A stretch of DNA of 64,000 bases from Paramicrobacterium fandaimingii. GTDB lineage: Bacteria > Actinomycetota > Actinomycetes > Actinomycetales > Microbacteriaceae. The stretch is taken from assembly GCF_011751745.2 (NCBI RefSeq), contig NZ_CP061170.1:248001-312000 (forward strand), given 5' to 3'. Numbering within the stretch: the stretch's first letter is position 1; the number at the start of each line of letters is the position of its first letter. The notes under the pieces were generated by a model, which saw only the letters and a list, made by a program, of their open reading frames with translations, searched no databases and was not told the origin of the DNA. Below are positions 33,228 to 42,150 of this stretch, in pieces. A program made the position numbers and the translations under genes.

Positions 33228-34514
33228 ATGAAACGCACAACACTTGCCATAGCCGGCGTCGCCGTCGCGGCCCTCGCACTCACCGGGTGCTCGGGCAACA
33301 GTGGCACAGCGTCGGGCGGCGACGAAGATACGCTCACGGTCTCGGGCTGGAGTCTCAGCTCGACACCCGAGTTTCAGCTTCTCGCCGATGGGTTTGAAGC
33401 TCAGCACGACGGCGTGACCGTCGACCTCGTCGAATATAACCCCGACGACTACAACACGCTCTTGACGGCAGACCTCGCCGCGGGCAAGGGGCCAGACGTC
33501 ATTACGCAGAAGGAGGTCAAGTACCTCACGACGTTCCAAGAGGGCGGTCAGCTGCTCGATGTCTCTGACGTGAAACTGCCAGACGGCATCAGCGGAGCCG
33601 ACTCGTACATTATTGACGGCACAGCCTATGCGACGCCGTATCGCCAAGATTCCTGGGTGCTCTATTACAACAAGGCACTGTTCGAGCAGGCGGGCGTCGA
33701 TGAGCCAGATGGCTCGTGGACGTGGGATGACTACGTCGCCGCCGCCGATGCTCTGAAGGCAGGCTTCGCGGATGCCGGTGTGGACGCCACGCCGATTTAT
33801 CAGCACAGCTGGCAGTCAACGGTTCAGGGTTTCGCCACTGCACAGACGGGCAGCAGCATCCTGGATGGCGACTTCGGCTACCTCAAGGAGTACTACCAGC
33901 GGGTGCTCGACCTGCAGTCGAACGGCGACCAGGTTCCGTTCAACACCGTCACGGCGAACAAGCTCACCTACCAGGGCGAGTTCGGCAAGCAGAGCGCGGC
34001 GCTCATGCCCATGGGTACCTGGTTCACGGCAACGCTCGTTGCGCAGCAGGCATCGGGTGAGGCAGACGACTTCGAGTGGGGAATCGCGCCGATTCCTCAG
34101 GCAGATTCCTCGACAACGGGAACCGATGCCACACCCGTCACATTCGGCGACCCCACAGGGTTCGGAATCAACGCAAATGTGAGCGACGAGAAGGCAGAGC
34201 TGGCCAAGCAGTTCCTCGAGTATGCAGCGAGCGAGGATGCCGCGACGGCGCTCGCCGGCATCGGCATTACGCCGGCGCTGCTGACGGATGCTGTCACCGA
34301 GGCGTACTTCGCCGTTGAGGGAACCCCGCAGGATGACCTGTCGAAGTTCGCGTTCTCGACGCACGAGACACTGCCAGAGAACCCGACGAGTCCGGATACC
34401 GCGACAATTCAGAACATTCTGAATGATCTGCACACGGCAGTGCTCTCGGGGTCGCAAGACATCGACAGCGCCATCACCGACGCTGAAGACCGCTTCGCCA
34501 ACGAGATCGGCTGA
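33228..34514 (+). CDS. Sugar ABC transporter substrate-binding lipoprotein (family 1)
   Basis: This is the extracellular binding protein of a carbohydrate importer, 428 residues. The signal peptide ends in LTGC (Cys21 lipidated), followed by a Gly/Ser-rich linker. Family 1 features include YNPDDYNTLLTADLAAGKGPDVI and the hinge region YATPYRQDSWVLYYNKALFEQAGV. AAAGGAG precedes the ATG. It lies between the GH154 gene and the permease pair. The strong hairpin after it probably keeps its mRNA more abundant than that of the permeases. Confidence 0.92.
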   Translation: MKRTTLAIAGVAVAALALTGCSGNSGTASGGDEDTLTVSGWSLSSTPEFQLLADGFEAQHDGVTVDLVEYNPDDYNTLLTADLAAGKGPDVITQKEVKYLTTFQEGGQLLDVSDVKLPDGISGADSYIIDGTAYATPYRQDSWVLYYNKALFEQAGVDEPDGSWTWDDYVAAADALKAGFADAGVDATPIYQHSWQSTVQGFATAQTGSSILDGDFGYLKEYYQRVLDLQSNGDQVPFNTVTANKLTYQGEFGKQSAALMPMGTWFTATLVAQQASGEADDFEWGIAPIPQADSSTTGTDATPVTFGDPTGFGINANVSDEKAELAKQFLEYAASEDAATALAGIGITPALLTDAVTEAYFAVEGTPQDDLSKFAFSTHETLPENPTSPDTATIQNILNDLHTAVLSGSQDIDSAITDAEDRFANEIG

Positions 34515-34527
34515 CACTGCTCGGCCA

Positions 34528-34557
34528 CCGGCCGGAGAGGCGAACCTCTCCGGCCGG
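34528..34557 (+). terminator. Intra-operon hairpin between binding protein and permease genes
   Basis: A perfect 13-bp GC-rich stem (CCGGCCGGAGAGG with its complement) closes a CGAA tetraloop. No T-run follows, so it may act as a partial terminator or as a 3' stabiliser of the binding-protein message rather than a full stop. Confidence 0.7.
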
Positions 34558-34582
34558 CACAACACTTCACCCGGGAGCTCAC

Positions 34583-35515
34583 ATGACTTCAACAGCCGAG
34601 CGGTCGGCATCAGCCGCCTCCGCCCCACCCCGACGACGGCGGTCGCGTCTGCGGCTGCGCAATACCCTGCTCGGGTGGAGCTTCATCTTGCCGAACTTCA
34701 TTGGGTTCGTGTTGCTGACGCTCATTCCCGTCATCACCGTGTTCTACATGTCGCTGACCGACTGGAATATCTTCGGCTCATCGCAGTTTCTCGGGTTCGA
34801 CAACTTCATCAAGCTCGCGGGCGACAAGAGCTTTCACACGGCGTTTCTGAACACGCTGTACTTCGCGGTGCTTCACATTCCGCTGACCATCGTCGTCTCA
34901 CTCGGCCTTGCACTGCTGTTGAATTCAAAGCTGCGCGGCGTCGCGTTCTTTCGCACAGCCGCCTTCTTCCCCTACATCACGTCCATCGTCGCGATCGCGC
35001 TTGTCTGGAACCTGCTCTTCAGCCCCGAGTACGGCCCAATCAACCAGGTGCTCGGCTTTCTCGGCATCCAGAACCCTCCTGGCTGGCTGACGAGCTCAGA
35101 CTGGTCGATGCCCGCCGTTGTCGTCGTTGAGACGTGGCGACGCATGGGCTACTACATGGTGCTCTTCCTCGCCGGCTTGCAGACGGTGCCTCGTGAGCTG
35201 CACGAGGCTGCGCGCGTAGACGGCGCGAACGTCGTTCAACGCTTTTTCAATGTGACACTTCCGGCTTTGCGCCCCACGATGTTCTTCGTCACCGTCATGC
35301 TCACCATCGAGTCGCTCAAGATTCTCGACCTCATCATCGTGCTCACTGACGGCGGGCCCGGGCAGTCGACGACGGTGATTGCGCAATTCATCTGGACGAA
35401 GGGCTTTGAGGAGAACCAGTTCGGGTACGCCTCGGCGGCATCCGTTGTGCTTTTCGCTTTGTGTCTCGTCGTCACAATCATTCAGTTCCTCTGGAACAAG
35501 CGGAAGGAGAACTGA
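34583..35515 (+). CDS. Sugar ABC transporter permease (MalF-like)
   Basis: This 310-residue membrane subunit has about six helices. A basic cytoplasmic start (PRRRRSRLRLRNT) is followed by helix 1 and the conserved TDWNIFGSSQFLGFDNF segment. The EAA loop that docks to the ATPase reads ELHEAARVDGANVVQRFFNVTLP, a close fit to the carbohydrate-uptake CUT1 consensus. Its stop is two bases before the GTG of its partner. No ATPase gene is in the locus, so a shared MsmX-like ATPase elsewhere is required. Confidence 0.92.
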   Translation: MTSTAERSASAASAPPRRRRSRLRLRNTLLGWSFILPNFIGFVLLTLIPVITVFYMSLTDWNIFGSSQFLGFDNFIKLAGDKSFHTAFLNTLYFAVLHIPLTIVVSLGLALLLNSKLRGVAFFRTAAFFPYITSIVAIALVWNLLFSPEYGPINQVLGFLGIQNPPGWLTSSDWSMPAVVVVETWRRMGYYMVLFLAGLQTVPRELHEAARVDGANVVQRFFNVTLPALRPTMFFVTVMLTIESLKILDLIIVLTDGGPGQSTTVIAQFIWTKGFEENQFGYASAASVVLFALCLVVTIIQFLWNKRKEN

Positions 35516-35517
35516 CC

Positions 35518-36426
35518 GTGAGCGAGACGAAAGCACTGATCACTCCCCCCGGCGCTGACGAGATTCGGGCACGCAAGCGTCCCCTCGCGCCATCGCGGAC
35601 GCCCCGTCACCGGATCGGCCGAGCCGTCTTGTACGTCATGCTGATTGCCGCGGCCGTCGCCATGCTCATTCCGTTCTTCTGGATGGTGATGAGCTCGCTG
35701 AAGGATGCAAACTCGGTGTTCTCTGTTCCTGTCCGCTGGTGGCCCGACGTGTTCGTCTGGCAGAACTACGTGGAGATCTGGCAGGAATCGGGAATTCTCA
35801 CGTGGATTAAGAACACGCTCATTCTCTCGGTCGGCGTGACGCTGCTTCAGGTGACCACCGGCTCGTTCGCCGCCTACGGGTTCTCGCGCATCAGGTTCCC
35901 CGGCCGCGACGCTCTGTTTCTGCTCTACATCGCGACAATCGCGGTGCCGTGGCAGTCGTACATGATTCCGCAGTTCATCATGCTGTCGAACGCGGGCCTC
36001 GCGAACACACTCTGGTCCATTCTGCTGCTGCAGGCGTTCGGTGCCTTCGGCGTCTTCCTCATGAAGCAGTTCTACGAGAGTGTCCCCGAAGAGCTGAGCG
36101 AGGCCGCGCGGCTTGACGGCCTCAGCGAGTACGGCATCTGGGCGCGCATCATGCTGCCGCTCTCGGTTCCCGCGATCGCGACGTTGTCTCTGCTCACCTT
36201 CGTGAACACCTGGAACGACTTTCTCGGACCACTCATCTATCTGCGGGACCCGAGTCTCTGGACCATGCAGTTGGGACTCAACAACTTTGTGTCGAGCCTC
36301 TACGACGTTGACTACGGCGTGCTGTTCGCCGGGCTTGTGATCTCGGTTGTTCCCATCGCGATCGTCTTCCTTCTCGGCCAGCGCTACTTCGTTGAAGGCG
36401 TGGCGACAAGTGGATTGAAGGGCTGA
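35518..36426 (+). CDS. Sugar ABC transporter permease (MalG-like)
   Basis: This is the second membrane subunit of the CUT1 importer, 302 residues. It has the MalG-type LIPFFWMVMSSLKDANSVF opening, the periplasmic FVWQNYVEIW segment, and the EAA loop ELSEAARLDGLSEYGIWARIMLP. It ends YFVEGVATSGLKG, the usual MalG C-terminal motif. GTG 35518 lies behind AAGGAG. It is immediately followed by the YesL-like gene. Confidence 0.92.
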   Translation: MSETKALITPPGADEIRARKRPLAPSRTPRHRIGRAVLYVMLIAAAVAMLIPFFWMVMSSLKDANSVFSVPVRWWPDVFVWQNYVEIWQESGILTWIKNTLILSVGVTLLQVTTGSFAAYGFSRIRFPGRDALFLLYIATIAVPWQSYMIPQFIMLSNAGLANTLWSILLLQAFGAFGVFLMKQFYESVPEELSEAARLDGLSEYGIWARIMLPLSVPAIATLSLLTFVNTWNDFLGPLIYLRDPSLWTMQLGLNNFVSSLYDVDYGVLFAGLVISVVPIAIVFLLGQRYFVEGVATSGLKG

Positions 36427-36430
36427 ACGG

Positions 36431-37108
36431 ATGCTGAAACGGATTCCACACGGTTTCTATGCGACGGTCTTCGGTACCGCGTTTCTTGCGATGGGCGTCA
36501 ATGTTCTGCTCATCGTCGCGTGCGTGCCGTTTCTCACGCTGCTTATGACGACCGACCCGTCGCTCTCGTGGCCGCTGCTCGCGGTGACGGGTGCCGCGTG
36601 CGCGCCGGGCCTCGCGGCATCCTTCTCTGTGTTTCGCCAGCACAAGGCAGGCGAGAACCGAGTGGTGAAGCCCTTCATCGACGCTCTGCGGGCAACATGG
36701 AAACCGGCGCTCGCCGTCGGGTTTCTCGTGGCAGCTGCCGTGGTTGTCGCGGTTGTCGACGTGATGATGCTCGCGCCTACCGAGTTTGGAATGCTCGTCG
36801 CCCCCGTGCTCGCTGTCGTTGCCGTTGTCGCCCTCGCCACGGGTGCTGTGTCGCTCGTGGCGATCAGTGAGACACCGGATGCTCGTCTGCGCGACGTTGT
36901 GCGCGTCGCCGCGGTGGTGAGCGTTCGGCGTTGGTACCTCTCGGTGGCATCCCTCGCCGTGATCGGCTTTCAGGCGGCAATCGTCGTGGCGGCGCCCGCG
37001 CTCGGCATCGGCATCACGTCTGCAGCGTGCCTGTACATCGTGTGGGCAGGGTCGCGCTTTGCCCTGCAGCAGGTGACGGCTCCCGCATCACAGGGTGCCG
37101 CCGCATGA
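36431..37108 (+). CDS. YesL/DUF624-like membrane protein
   Basis: This 225-residue protein has five or six hydrophobic segments. Its start and order resemble DUF624/YesL proteins, which are often encoded next to carbohydrate ABC importers and uronate-glycan enzymes (yesL in Bacillus sits in the rhamnogalacturonan locus). Their molecular function is not established. It starts four bases after the MalG-like gene and overlaps the next gene by ATGA, so it is clearly part of this operon. The assignment rests on size, topology and context more than on a sharp motif. Confidence 0.7.
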   Translation: MLKRIPHGFYATVFGTAFLAMGVNVLLIVACVPFLTLLMTTDPSLSWPLLAVTGAACAPGLAASFSVFRQHKAGENRVVKPFIDALRATWKPALAVGFLVAAAVVVAVVDVMMLAPTEFGMLVAPVLAVVAVVALATGAVSLVAISETPDARLRDVVRVAAVVSVRRWYLSVASLAVIGFQAAIVVAAPALGIGITSAACLYIVWAGSRFALQQVTAPASQGAAA

Positions 37109-38070
37109 GCGGGCGGCTTCGCGTGATCAACGCTGTGCTTCCCGGCACCCTGACAGCGTCTTCTGAACAGTACCTCGCTCGCTCGCTCGCCGAGGTCGGC
37201 AACGTCGTGACCGATGTCGCCGAGGCGCAGGTCATGGTCACGGGGTGGGGCACGCAGCGCATTGACGCGGCGGTGCTCGATCGTGCGCCCGAGCTGAGCT
37301 GCATTCTGCACGTGGGCGGCACTGTGAAAGATCTCTTGGCACCGGAAGTGTGGAGACGGGGAATCGCTGTGTCGTCCGCCGTTGATGCCAATGCGCTGCC
37401 CGTCGCCGAATACACGCTCGCCATGATTCTGATGGCGAACAAGCGCATTCTGCCCATCGCCCGTCGATACCGGACCGAACGCACATTCATCGATCAAGCG
37501 GAGCTGGGCACCATCGGCAACTACCGCCGACGCGTCGGCATCGTCGGGGCGTCGCGCATCGGCCGTCGCGTCGTTGCGCTTCTCGCCCCCTTCGACCTCG
37601 ATGTCGTGCTCTACGATCCGACGCTGACGGATGCCCAGATCCGCGCGCTCGGTGCGGCGCCCTCGAGCCTCGAGGCGCTCTGCGCAACGTGCGACGTCGT
37701 CTCCGTGCATGCCCCGGCGCTTCCATCGACCGAGGGAATGATCTCGCGCCCTCTCATCGACGCGATGGCGCCAGGCGCAACGCTTATCAACACGGCTCGT
37801 GGGTCGGTCATCGATCAGGATGCTCTCGTCGACCGCGTTTTGCGCGGCGATCTGCACGTCGTGCTTGACGTGACGACCCCGTGGGTTCTCGCCTCGGAGC
37901 ATCCGTTCTACGAGCATCCCAACGTCGTCTTGACTCCGCACATCGCGGGCTCGGTCGGAAGCGAGGTCGACAGGATGATCGACGTGCAGCTTGCCGAGCT
38001 GAGGCGTTTCGCCGCGGGGGAGTATCTCGCGCACCCGGTCGCGTTGAGCAGCCTCGGAACGGCCGCCTGA
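37105..38070 (+). CDS. D-isomer-specific 2-hydroxyacid dehydrogenase
   Basis: This 321-residue NAD(P)-dependent dehydrogenase has the nucleotide-binding loop VGIVGASRIGRRV (G-x-S/G-x-x-G type), NTARGSVIDQDALV with the catalytic Arg region, and the active-site His in TPHIAGSVG. VSVHAPALPSTEGMI is another family segment. It is the last gene of the glycan operon, overlapping its neighbour by ATGA. It may reduce a keto acid derived from uronate or other sugar breakdown; the exact substrate is unknown. Confidence 0.9.
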   Translation: MSGRLRVINAVLPGTLTASSEQYLARSLAEVGNVVTDVAEAQVMVTGWGTQRIDAAVLDRAPELSCILHVGGTVKDLLAPEVWRRGIAVSSAVDANALPVAEYTLAMILMANKRILPIARRYRTERTFIDQAELGTIGNYRRRVGIVGASRIGRRVVALLAPFDLDVVLYDPTLTDAQIRALGAAPSSLEALCATCDVVSVHAPALPSTEGMISRPLIDAMAPGATLINTARGSVIDQDALVDRVLRGDLHVVLDVTTPWVLASEHPFYEHPNVVLTPHIAGSVGSEVDRMIDVQLAELRRFAAGEYLAHPVALSSLGTAA

Positions 38071-38173
38071 CGCCGACGCATCACGAGCCGTGAACGTCAG
38101 GTAACTTTGTAGTGGTGCCCGCGCAGACCCCGCAGCGGAACTGTCATCCCAGAGATTGAGGAAGCGTACATCT

Positions 38174-40393
38174 ATGGCGACCATCATCTACACGCACACC
38201 GACGAAGCTCCCATGCTCGCGACACATTCCTTCCTGCCCGTCGTGCAGGCGTTCGCGAGCAAGGCAGGCGTTGAGGTTGAGACCCGCGACATCTCGCTCG
38301 CGGGGCGCATCATCGCTGCGTTCTCCGACCTTCTGCCCGAGGAGCAGCGCGAGGCAGATGCCCTCGCCGAGCTCGGTGCGCTCGCGCAGACCCCCGAAGC
38401 GAACATCATCAAGCTGCCGAACATCTCGGCATCCGTTCCACAGCTGAAGGCGGTCGTCGCCGAGCTTCAGGCGCAGGGCTTTGCGCTTCCGGACTTTCCA
38501 GACGAACCGTCAACCGACGACGAGCGCGACGCGCGCGCACGCTACGACACAGTGAAGGGCAGCGCCGTCAACCCTGTGCTGCGCGAGGGCAACTCCGACC
38601 GCCGTGCACCCCGCTCGGTCAAAGAGTACGCACGCAAGCACCCGCACTCCATGGGTGCATGGAAGTCAGACAGCAAGACAGACGTCGCCACGATGAGCGC
38701 AGGCGATTTCTTTCACAACGAGAAGTCCGTCACGCTGCCCGCAGACGACGTTCTGCAGATTCGCCTCGTCACGAACGAGGGCGTCACCGTGCTGAAAGAC
38801 AGCCTGCCCGTGCTGGCGGGCGAGATCGTCGATGGAACGTTCATGAGCGCGAAGGCCCTTGATGCTTTCCTCGCCGATCAGGTGGCTCGGGCAAAGCACG
38901 AGGGCGTGCTGTTCTCCGCGCATCTGAAGGCGACGATGATGAAGGTCTCTGACCCGATCATCTTCGGCCACGTCGTGCGCGCCGTTCTTCCCGAGGTCTT
39001 CTCGACCTACGGTGAGCAGCTCGCTGCGGCCGGACTGACGCCAGACAACGGACTCGGCAGCATCCTCTCGGGCCTCGACACTCTGCCGGCAGATGTTGCC
39101 GACGGCGTTCGCGCGGCAGTCATCGCGGGCTTCGAGGCCGCGCCTCAGATCGCCATGGTCGACTCCGACAAGGGAATCACCAACCTGCACGTACCCTCTG
39201 ACGTGATCGTTGATGCCTCGATGCCGGCGATGATTCGCGGCGGTGGCATCATGTGGGATGCCGAGGGCAATGCGGCTGAGACGCTCGCCGTGATCCCCGA
39301 CAGCTCATACGCCGGTGTGTACAAGGCAGTCGTTGACGACTGCAAGGTGAACGGCGCCTTCGACCCCACGACGATGGGCTCCGTGCCGAACGTCGGGCTG
39401 ATGGCGCAGAAGGCCGAGGAGTACGGCAGCCACGACAAGACGTTCGTGATTGCCGCCGCCGGCTCCGTTGAGGTTGTCAACAAGGCAGGCGACGTGCTCA
39501 TTCAGCACGACGTCGAGCCGGGCGACATCTGGCGCGCTTGCCAGACGAAAGACATTCCGGTGCGCGACTGGGTGCGCCTCGCCGTCGAGCGGGCCCGCCT
39601 GTCGAACACTCCTGCCGTCTTCTGGCTCGACGAGGCCCGCGCGCACGACGCTGAGCTCATCGCCACGGTGAACGACGAGCTGCCGAAGCACGACACCGAC
39701 GGGCTCGACATTCGCATTCTGAGCCCCGTCGATGCGACGAAGGTCTCCATCGACCGCATCCGCGAAGGCCTCGACACCATCTCGGTGACGGGCAACGTGC
39801 TGCGCGACTACAACACCGACCTGTTTCCGATTCTCGAGCTCGGCACGAGCGCCAAGATGCTCTCTGTCGTTCCGCTTCTCGCGGGCGGCGGGCTGTTTGA
39901 AACTGGCGCAGGCGGCTCTGCCCCGAAGCACGTGCAGCAGCTTGTCGAGCAGAATCACCTGCGGTGGGACTCCCTCGGCGAGTTCATGGCGCTCGCCGAG
40001 TCGTTCCGGCACCTGGCGCGCGTCGAAGACAACAAGCGTGCCGCGGTGCTTGGCGAGACTCTGGATGCCGCGACAGCAACGTTCCTTGACGAGAACAAGT
40101 CGCCCTCGCGCAAGGCAGGCGAGCGTGACAACCGTGGAAGCCACTACTGGCTCGCGCGCTACTGGGCCGAGGAGCTCGCGGAGCAGAGTGACGACGCCCC
40201 GCTCGCGGCCGCGCTGAAGCCGATCGCCGAGAAGTTCGAGGTGCAGTCCGACCAGATCGAGAAGGAGCTTCTCGAGGTGCAGGGCTCACCCGTCGAGCTC
40301 GGAGGCTATTACCGGCCAGATGAGGCCAAAGCGGATGCCGTGATGCGCCCGTCTGCGACACTCAACAGCATCCTGAACACCCTGCACGACTGA
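38174..40393 (+). CDS. icd: Monomeric NADP-dependent isocitrate dehydrogenase
   Basis: This 739-residue TCA-cycle enzyme converts isocitrate to 2-oxoglutarate with NADP. The length and motifs are those of the monomeric IDH class: [20 protein letters not shown] near the N-terminus, [20 protein letters not shown], then [19 protein letters not shown] and [18 protein letters not shown] in the second half. ATG 38174 ([13 protein letters not shown]) matches the family start and follows GAGGAAGCG. It is monocistronic and separate from the sugar operon by about 100 bases. Confidence 0.96.
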   Translation: MATIIYTHTDEAPMLATHSFLPVVQAFASKAGVEVETRDISLAGRIIAAFSDLLPEEQREADALAELGALAQTPEANIIKLPNISASVPQLKAVVAELQAQGFALPDFPDEPSTDDERDARARYDTVKGSAVNPVLREGNSDRRAPRSVKEYARKHPHSMGAWKSDSKTDVATMSAGDFFHNEKSVTLPADDVLQIRLVTNEGVTVLKDSLPVLAGEIVDGTFMSAKALDAFLADQVARAKHEGVLFSAHLKATMMKVSDPIIFGHVVRAVLPEVFSTYGEQLAAAGLTPDNGLGSILSGLDTLPADVADGVRAAVIAGFEAAPQIAMVDSDKGITNLHVPSDVIVDASMPAMIRGGGIMWDAEGNAAETLAVIPDSSYAGVYKAVVDDCKVNGAFDPTTMGSVPNVGLMAQKAEEYGSHDKTFVIAAAGSVEVVNKAGDVLIQHDVEPGDIWRACQTKDIPVRDWVRLAVERARLSNTPAVFWLDEARAHDAELIATVNDELPKHDTDGLDIRILSPVDATKVSIDRIREGLDTISVTGNVLRDYNTDLFPILELGTSAKMLSVVPLLAGGGLFETGAGGSAPKHVQQLVEQNHLRWDSLGEFMALAESFRHLARVEDNKRAAVLGETLDAATATFLDENKSPSRKAGERDNRGSHYWLARYWAEELAEQSDDAPLAAALKPIAEKFEVQSDQIEKELLEVQGSPVELGGYYRPDEAKADAVMRPSATLNSILNTLHD

Positions 40394-40428
40394 CGCCGTC
40401 GAGGCTTCTCGCGGCCCCCGCTCCCGCG

Positions 40429-40668
40429 CTATGTGTTCGGGTCACCGCCACAGGTTTTTCGTGGCGCAGCGCTCGAAGTGTGGCGCGGAGCGTGGAGGGT
40501 GCGTCGCTCGTCGTCTGGGTGATGCTGCTGCGGGGGCCTAGGTCGGCCCAGTATGCGCCAGAGAACGACAATGGCGATGGCGACGACGATGACTCCGACG
40601 CCGATGATCGTCGACTTGATCAGCATGTCGATGAAAAAATGCTCGAGCAGGTCGGCGTGAACGATCAT
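40429..40668 (-). CDS. Small membrane protein with basic tail
   Basis: This 79-residue protein has one clear membrane helix (STIIGVGVIVVAIAIVVLWRI, about residues 19-39), a short acidic/His-containing N-terminus and a His/Arg/Pro-rich cytoplasmic tail. Its ATG overlaps the stop of the upstream small membrane protein gene (ATGA), supporting that it is translated. I do not recognise the family. It probably works with its partner, which has a similar one-helix layout. Confidence 0.6.
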   Translation of the reverse strand: MIVHADLLEHFFIDMLIKSTIIGVGVIVVAIAIVVLWRILGRPRPPQQHHPDDERRTLHAPRHTSSAAPRKTCGGDPNT

Positions 40669-40937
40669 CGGGAGCCGTTCTTGTCGTCGGTGTGCCGCGT
40701 GTTCGTGCTCTCAAGTGCGGTCGCCAGCGTCGCGAGCCCCGACGACACGAGGTCGCTGCGGCCGCTTCTGCTGCGCGAGCGATACTCGGCGGCCTTGCGT
40801 GCCAGCGGGGCGACACGGCGGGAAGCATTGCTCAGCATGCCACGTCTGCGCAGCCACAGGGCGAGCGCAAACAGCGCGATCGCGATCACAACAACGACAG
40901 CGGCGATGATTCCGAAGCGGATAAGCAGAATGTTCAT
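40665..40937 (-). CDS. Small membrane protein with basic tail
   Basis: This 90-residue protein begins MNILLIRFGI and has one long hydrophobic helix (residues 3-29). A strongly basic cytoplasmic segment (RRRGMLSNASRRVAPLARKAAEYRSRSRSGRS) and a polar tail follow. In-frame ATGs at 40976 and 40979 lie inside the divergent operator and have no ribosome site, so I prefer 40937. It is divergent from a TetR regulator that probably controls it, and is coupled to the following small gene by a 4-base overlap. The function is unknown. Confidence 0.6.
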   Translation of the reverse strand: MNILLIRFGIIAAVVVVIAIALFALALWLRRRGMLSNASRRVAPLARKAAEYRSRSRSGRSDLVSSGLATLATALESTNTRHTDDKNGSR

Positions 40938-40976
40938 GATCGTCTCGATCGTGTGGTGATCGTTTGCTGGCAGCAT

Positions 40977-41008
40977 CATGCTAAATAAAATAGCATGGGT
41001 GTGCTAAA
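40977..41008. promoter_or_regulatory. TetR operator made of TGCTA half-sites
   Basis: CATGCTA-N7-TAGCATG (40977-40997) is a perfect inverted repeat. A further TGCTAAA at 41002-41008 forms a second inverted pair with TAGCA at 40991-40995. The cluster fills the gap before the TetR start at 41017 and faces the divergent membrane-protein genes. Confidence 0.6.
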
Positions 41009-41016
41009 AAAGATAC

Positions 41017-41622
41017 ATGCCCAAGATCGTGGATGCCGAGGCCCGGCGTGAAGCCATCGCCGATGCTGTGCTCGCGGTCATTGCCCGCGAAGGCCTCCGC
41101 GCAGCGACGCTCTCCACGATCGCCGCGGAGTCGGGTCTCGCCGTGGGCTCGGTGCGCCACTACTTCGTCGGGCACAGCGAGCTTCTGACGTTTGCCGCGG
41201 AGGCTCTCGTCGATCGAACGACGGCGCGACTCGAGTCGCATCTCGTCGTACTCACCGCAGCGGGGTCGGCAGCCGCACGCCGTCTGTCTGCCGTCGACAT
41301 GCTCTGCGAAGTTCTGCCGCTCGATGGAGTGCGCGAGGTCGAAGCCGCGGTGTGGCTGGAATTCGCGGTGGCCGCTCGCCTCTCCACCGAGTTCGCGCAT
41401 CCGATCGGCATGCTTCACGACGGCCTTCGCGCGCTCGTCACGCGCATCATCACTGCCGGTGTGCAGTCGGGGCGCCTTCGCGCGGGGATCGACGCCGATG
41501 TCGAGGTTGCCCGGCTGCACGCGCTCGTTGACGGACTGGTTCTCCATGGCGTTCTGGTGCCGGACACCGGCGACGTGAGTCGTCGAGTGCTCGAAACTCA
41601 CCTGGACTCTCTCAGTCGATGA
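41017..41622 (+). CDS. TetR family transcriptional regulator (BetI-like)
   Basis: This 201-residue repressor has the helix-turn-helix at about residues 27-50 (LSTIAAESGLAVGSVRHYFVGHSELL). The ligand domain (about 80-195) resembles the BetI-type C-terminal family. It begins only nine bases after the operator repeats, so it is almost certainly autoregulated; the divergent small membrane proteins are the other likely targets. Its 3' end overlaps the convergent Nudix gene by 11 bases. The inducer is unknown. Confidence 0.9.
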   Translation: MPKIVDAEARREAIADAVLAVIAREGLRAATLSTIAAESGLAVGSVRHYFVGHSELLTFAAEALVDRTTARLESHLVVLTAAGSAAARRLSAVDMLCEVLPLDGVREVEAAVWLEFAVAARLSTEFAHPIGMLHDGLRALVTRIITAGVQSGRLRAGIDADVEVARLHALVDGLVLHGVLVPDTGDVSRRVLETHLDSLSR

Positions 41623-42040
41623 GCCCGGATGCCGCGAGGCGACGCACCACCTCCGCGCCGGCCGGTGGGCAGCGGTGCAGCTCCGCGGAGCTGATCCAGT
41701 GCAGGGCGCTGACCTCCGCGGCTGGCTGAGGCTCAGCATCCGGAATCCCCGTGAACATCGTCATGCGAACCATCCGGCCCTCGGGCTCACCGTGAGCCTG
41801 TGTCACGACTGTGAACGCTTCGCGAACGGTGTGCGGCAGAAGGCCGACGGAGATCTCTTCACGGGACTCGCGCTGGGCAGCCTCGACAAGCGATTCGCCG
41901 TCGTCGACCTTTCCTCCCGGCATGAACACGACGTCGCGTCCACGCGCCGTCACCATGAGCACGTGGCGGTCGCGAATGATCGCGACGGCGGCAACGACGA
42001 TGTCTGGATGTGTTTGAGGGGATGCGGCGTCGAGACTCAC
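41612..42040 (-). CDS. Nudix hydrolase
   Basis: This 142-residue pyrophosphohydrolase acts on nucleoside-diphosphate derivatives. The Nudix box is complete: [22 protein letters not shown], with the catalytic REsrEE core (about residues 44-66). [17 protein letters not shown] is the usual first strand. I start at GTG 42040 (VSLDAASP), because the longer frame runs into the glyS promoter. The substrate is unknown; the short size fits house-cleaning or MutT-like members. Confidence 0.88.
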   Translation of the reverse strand: MSLDAASPQTHPDIVVAAVAIIRDRHVLMVTARGRDVVFMPGGKVDDGESLVEAAQRESREEISVGLLPHTVREAFTVVTQAHGEPEGRMVRMTMFTGIPDAEPQPAAEVSALHWISSAELHRCPPAGAEVVRRLAASGLID

Positions 42041-42067
42041 TCGTCCAGTCTGCACCAGGCCCTGATG

Positions 42068-42095
42068 TGAACACCCACGTGCCAATCGATAGACT
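42068..42095 (+). promoter_or_regulatory. Candidate glyS promoter
   Basis: TGAACA (-35) and TAGACT (-10) are separated by 16 bases, about 55 bases before the glyS GTG. The untranslated leader holds AGGAG at 42141-42145 but no T-box, and no other structure is evident. Confidence 0.4.
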
Positions 42096-42150
42096 GGCAT
42101 CTGCCGCGCAATCCGGCAGTTCTCGATTTACAACCCATTCAGGAGCCATC

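Noticed and set aside
40938..40979. N-terminal extension of the small membrane protein starting at ATG 40979 or 40976
   Set aside because: These starts fall inside the TetR operator with no ribosome binding site; ATG 40937 directly precedes the membrane helix.
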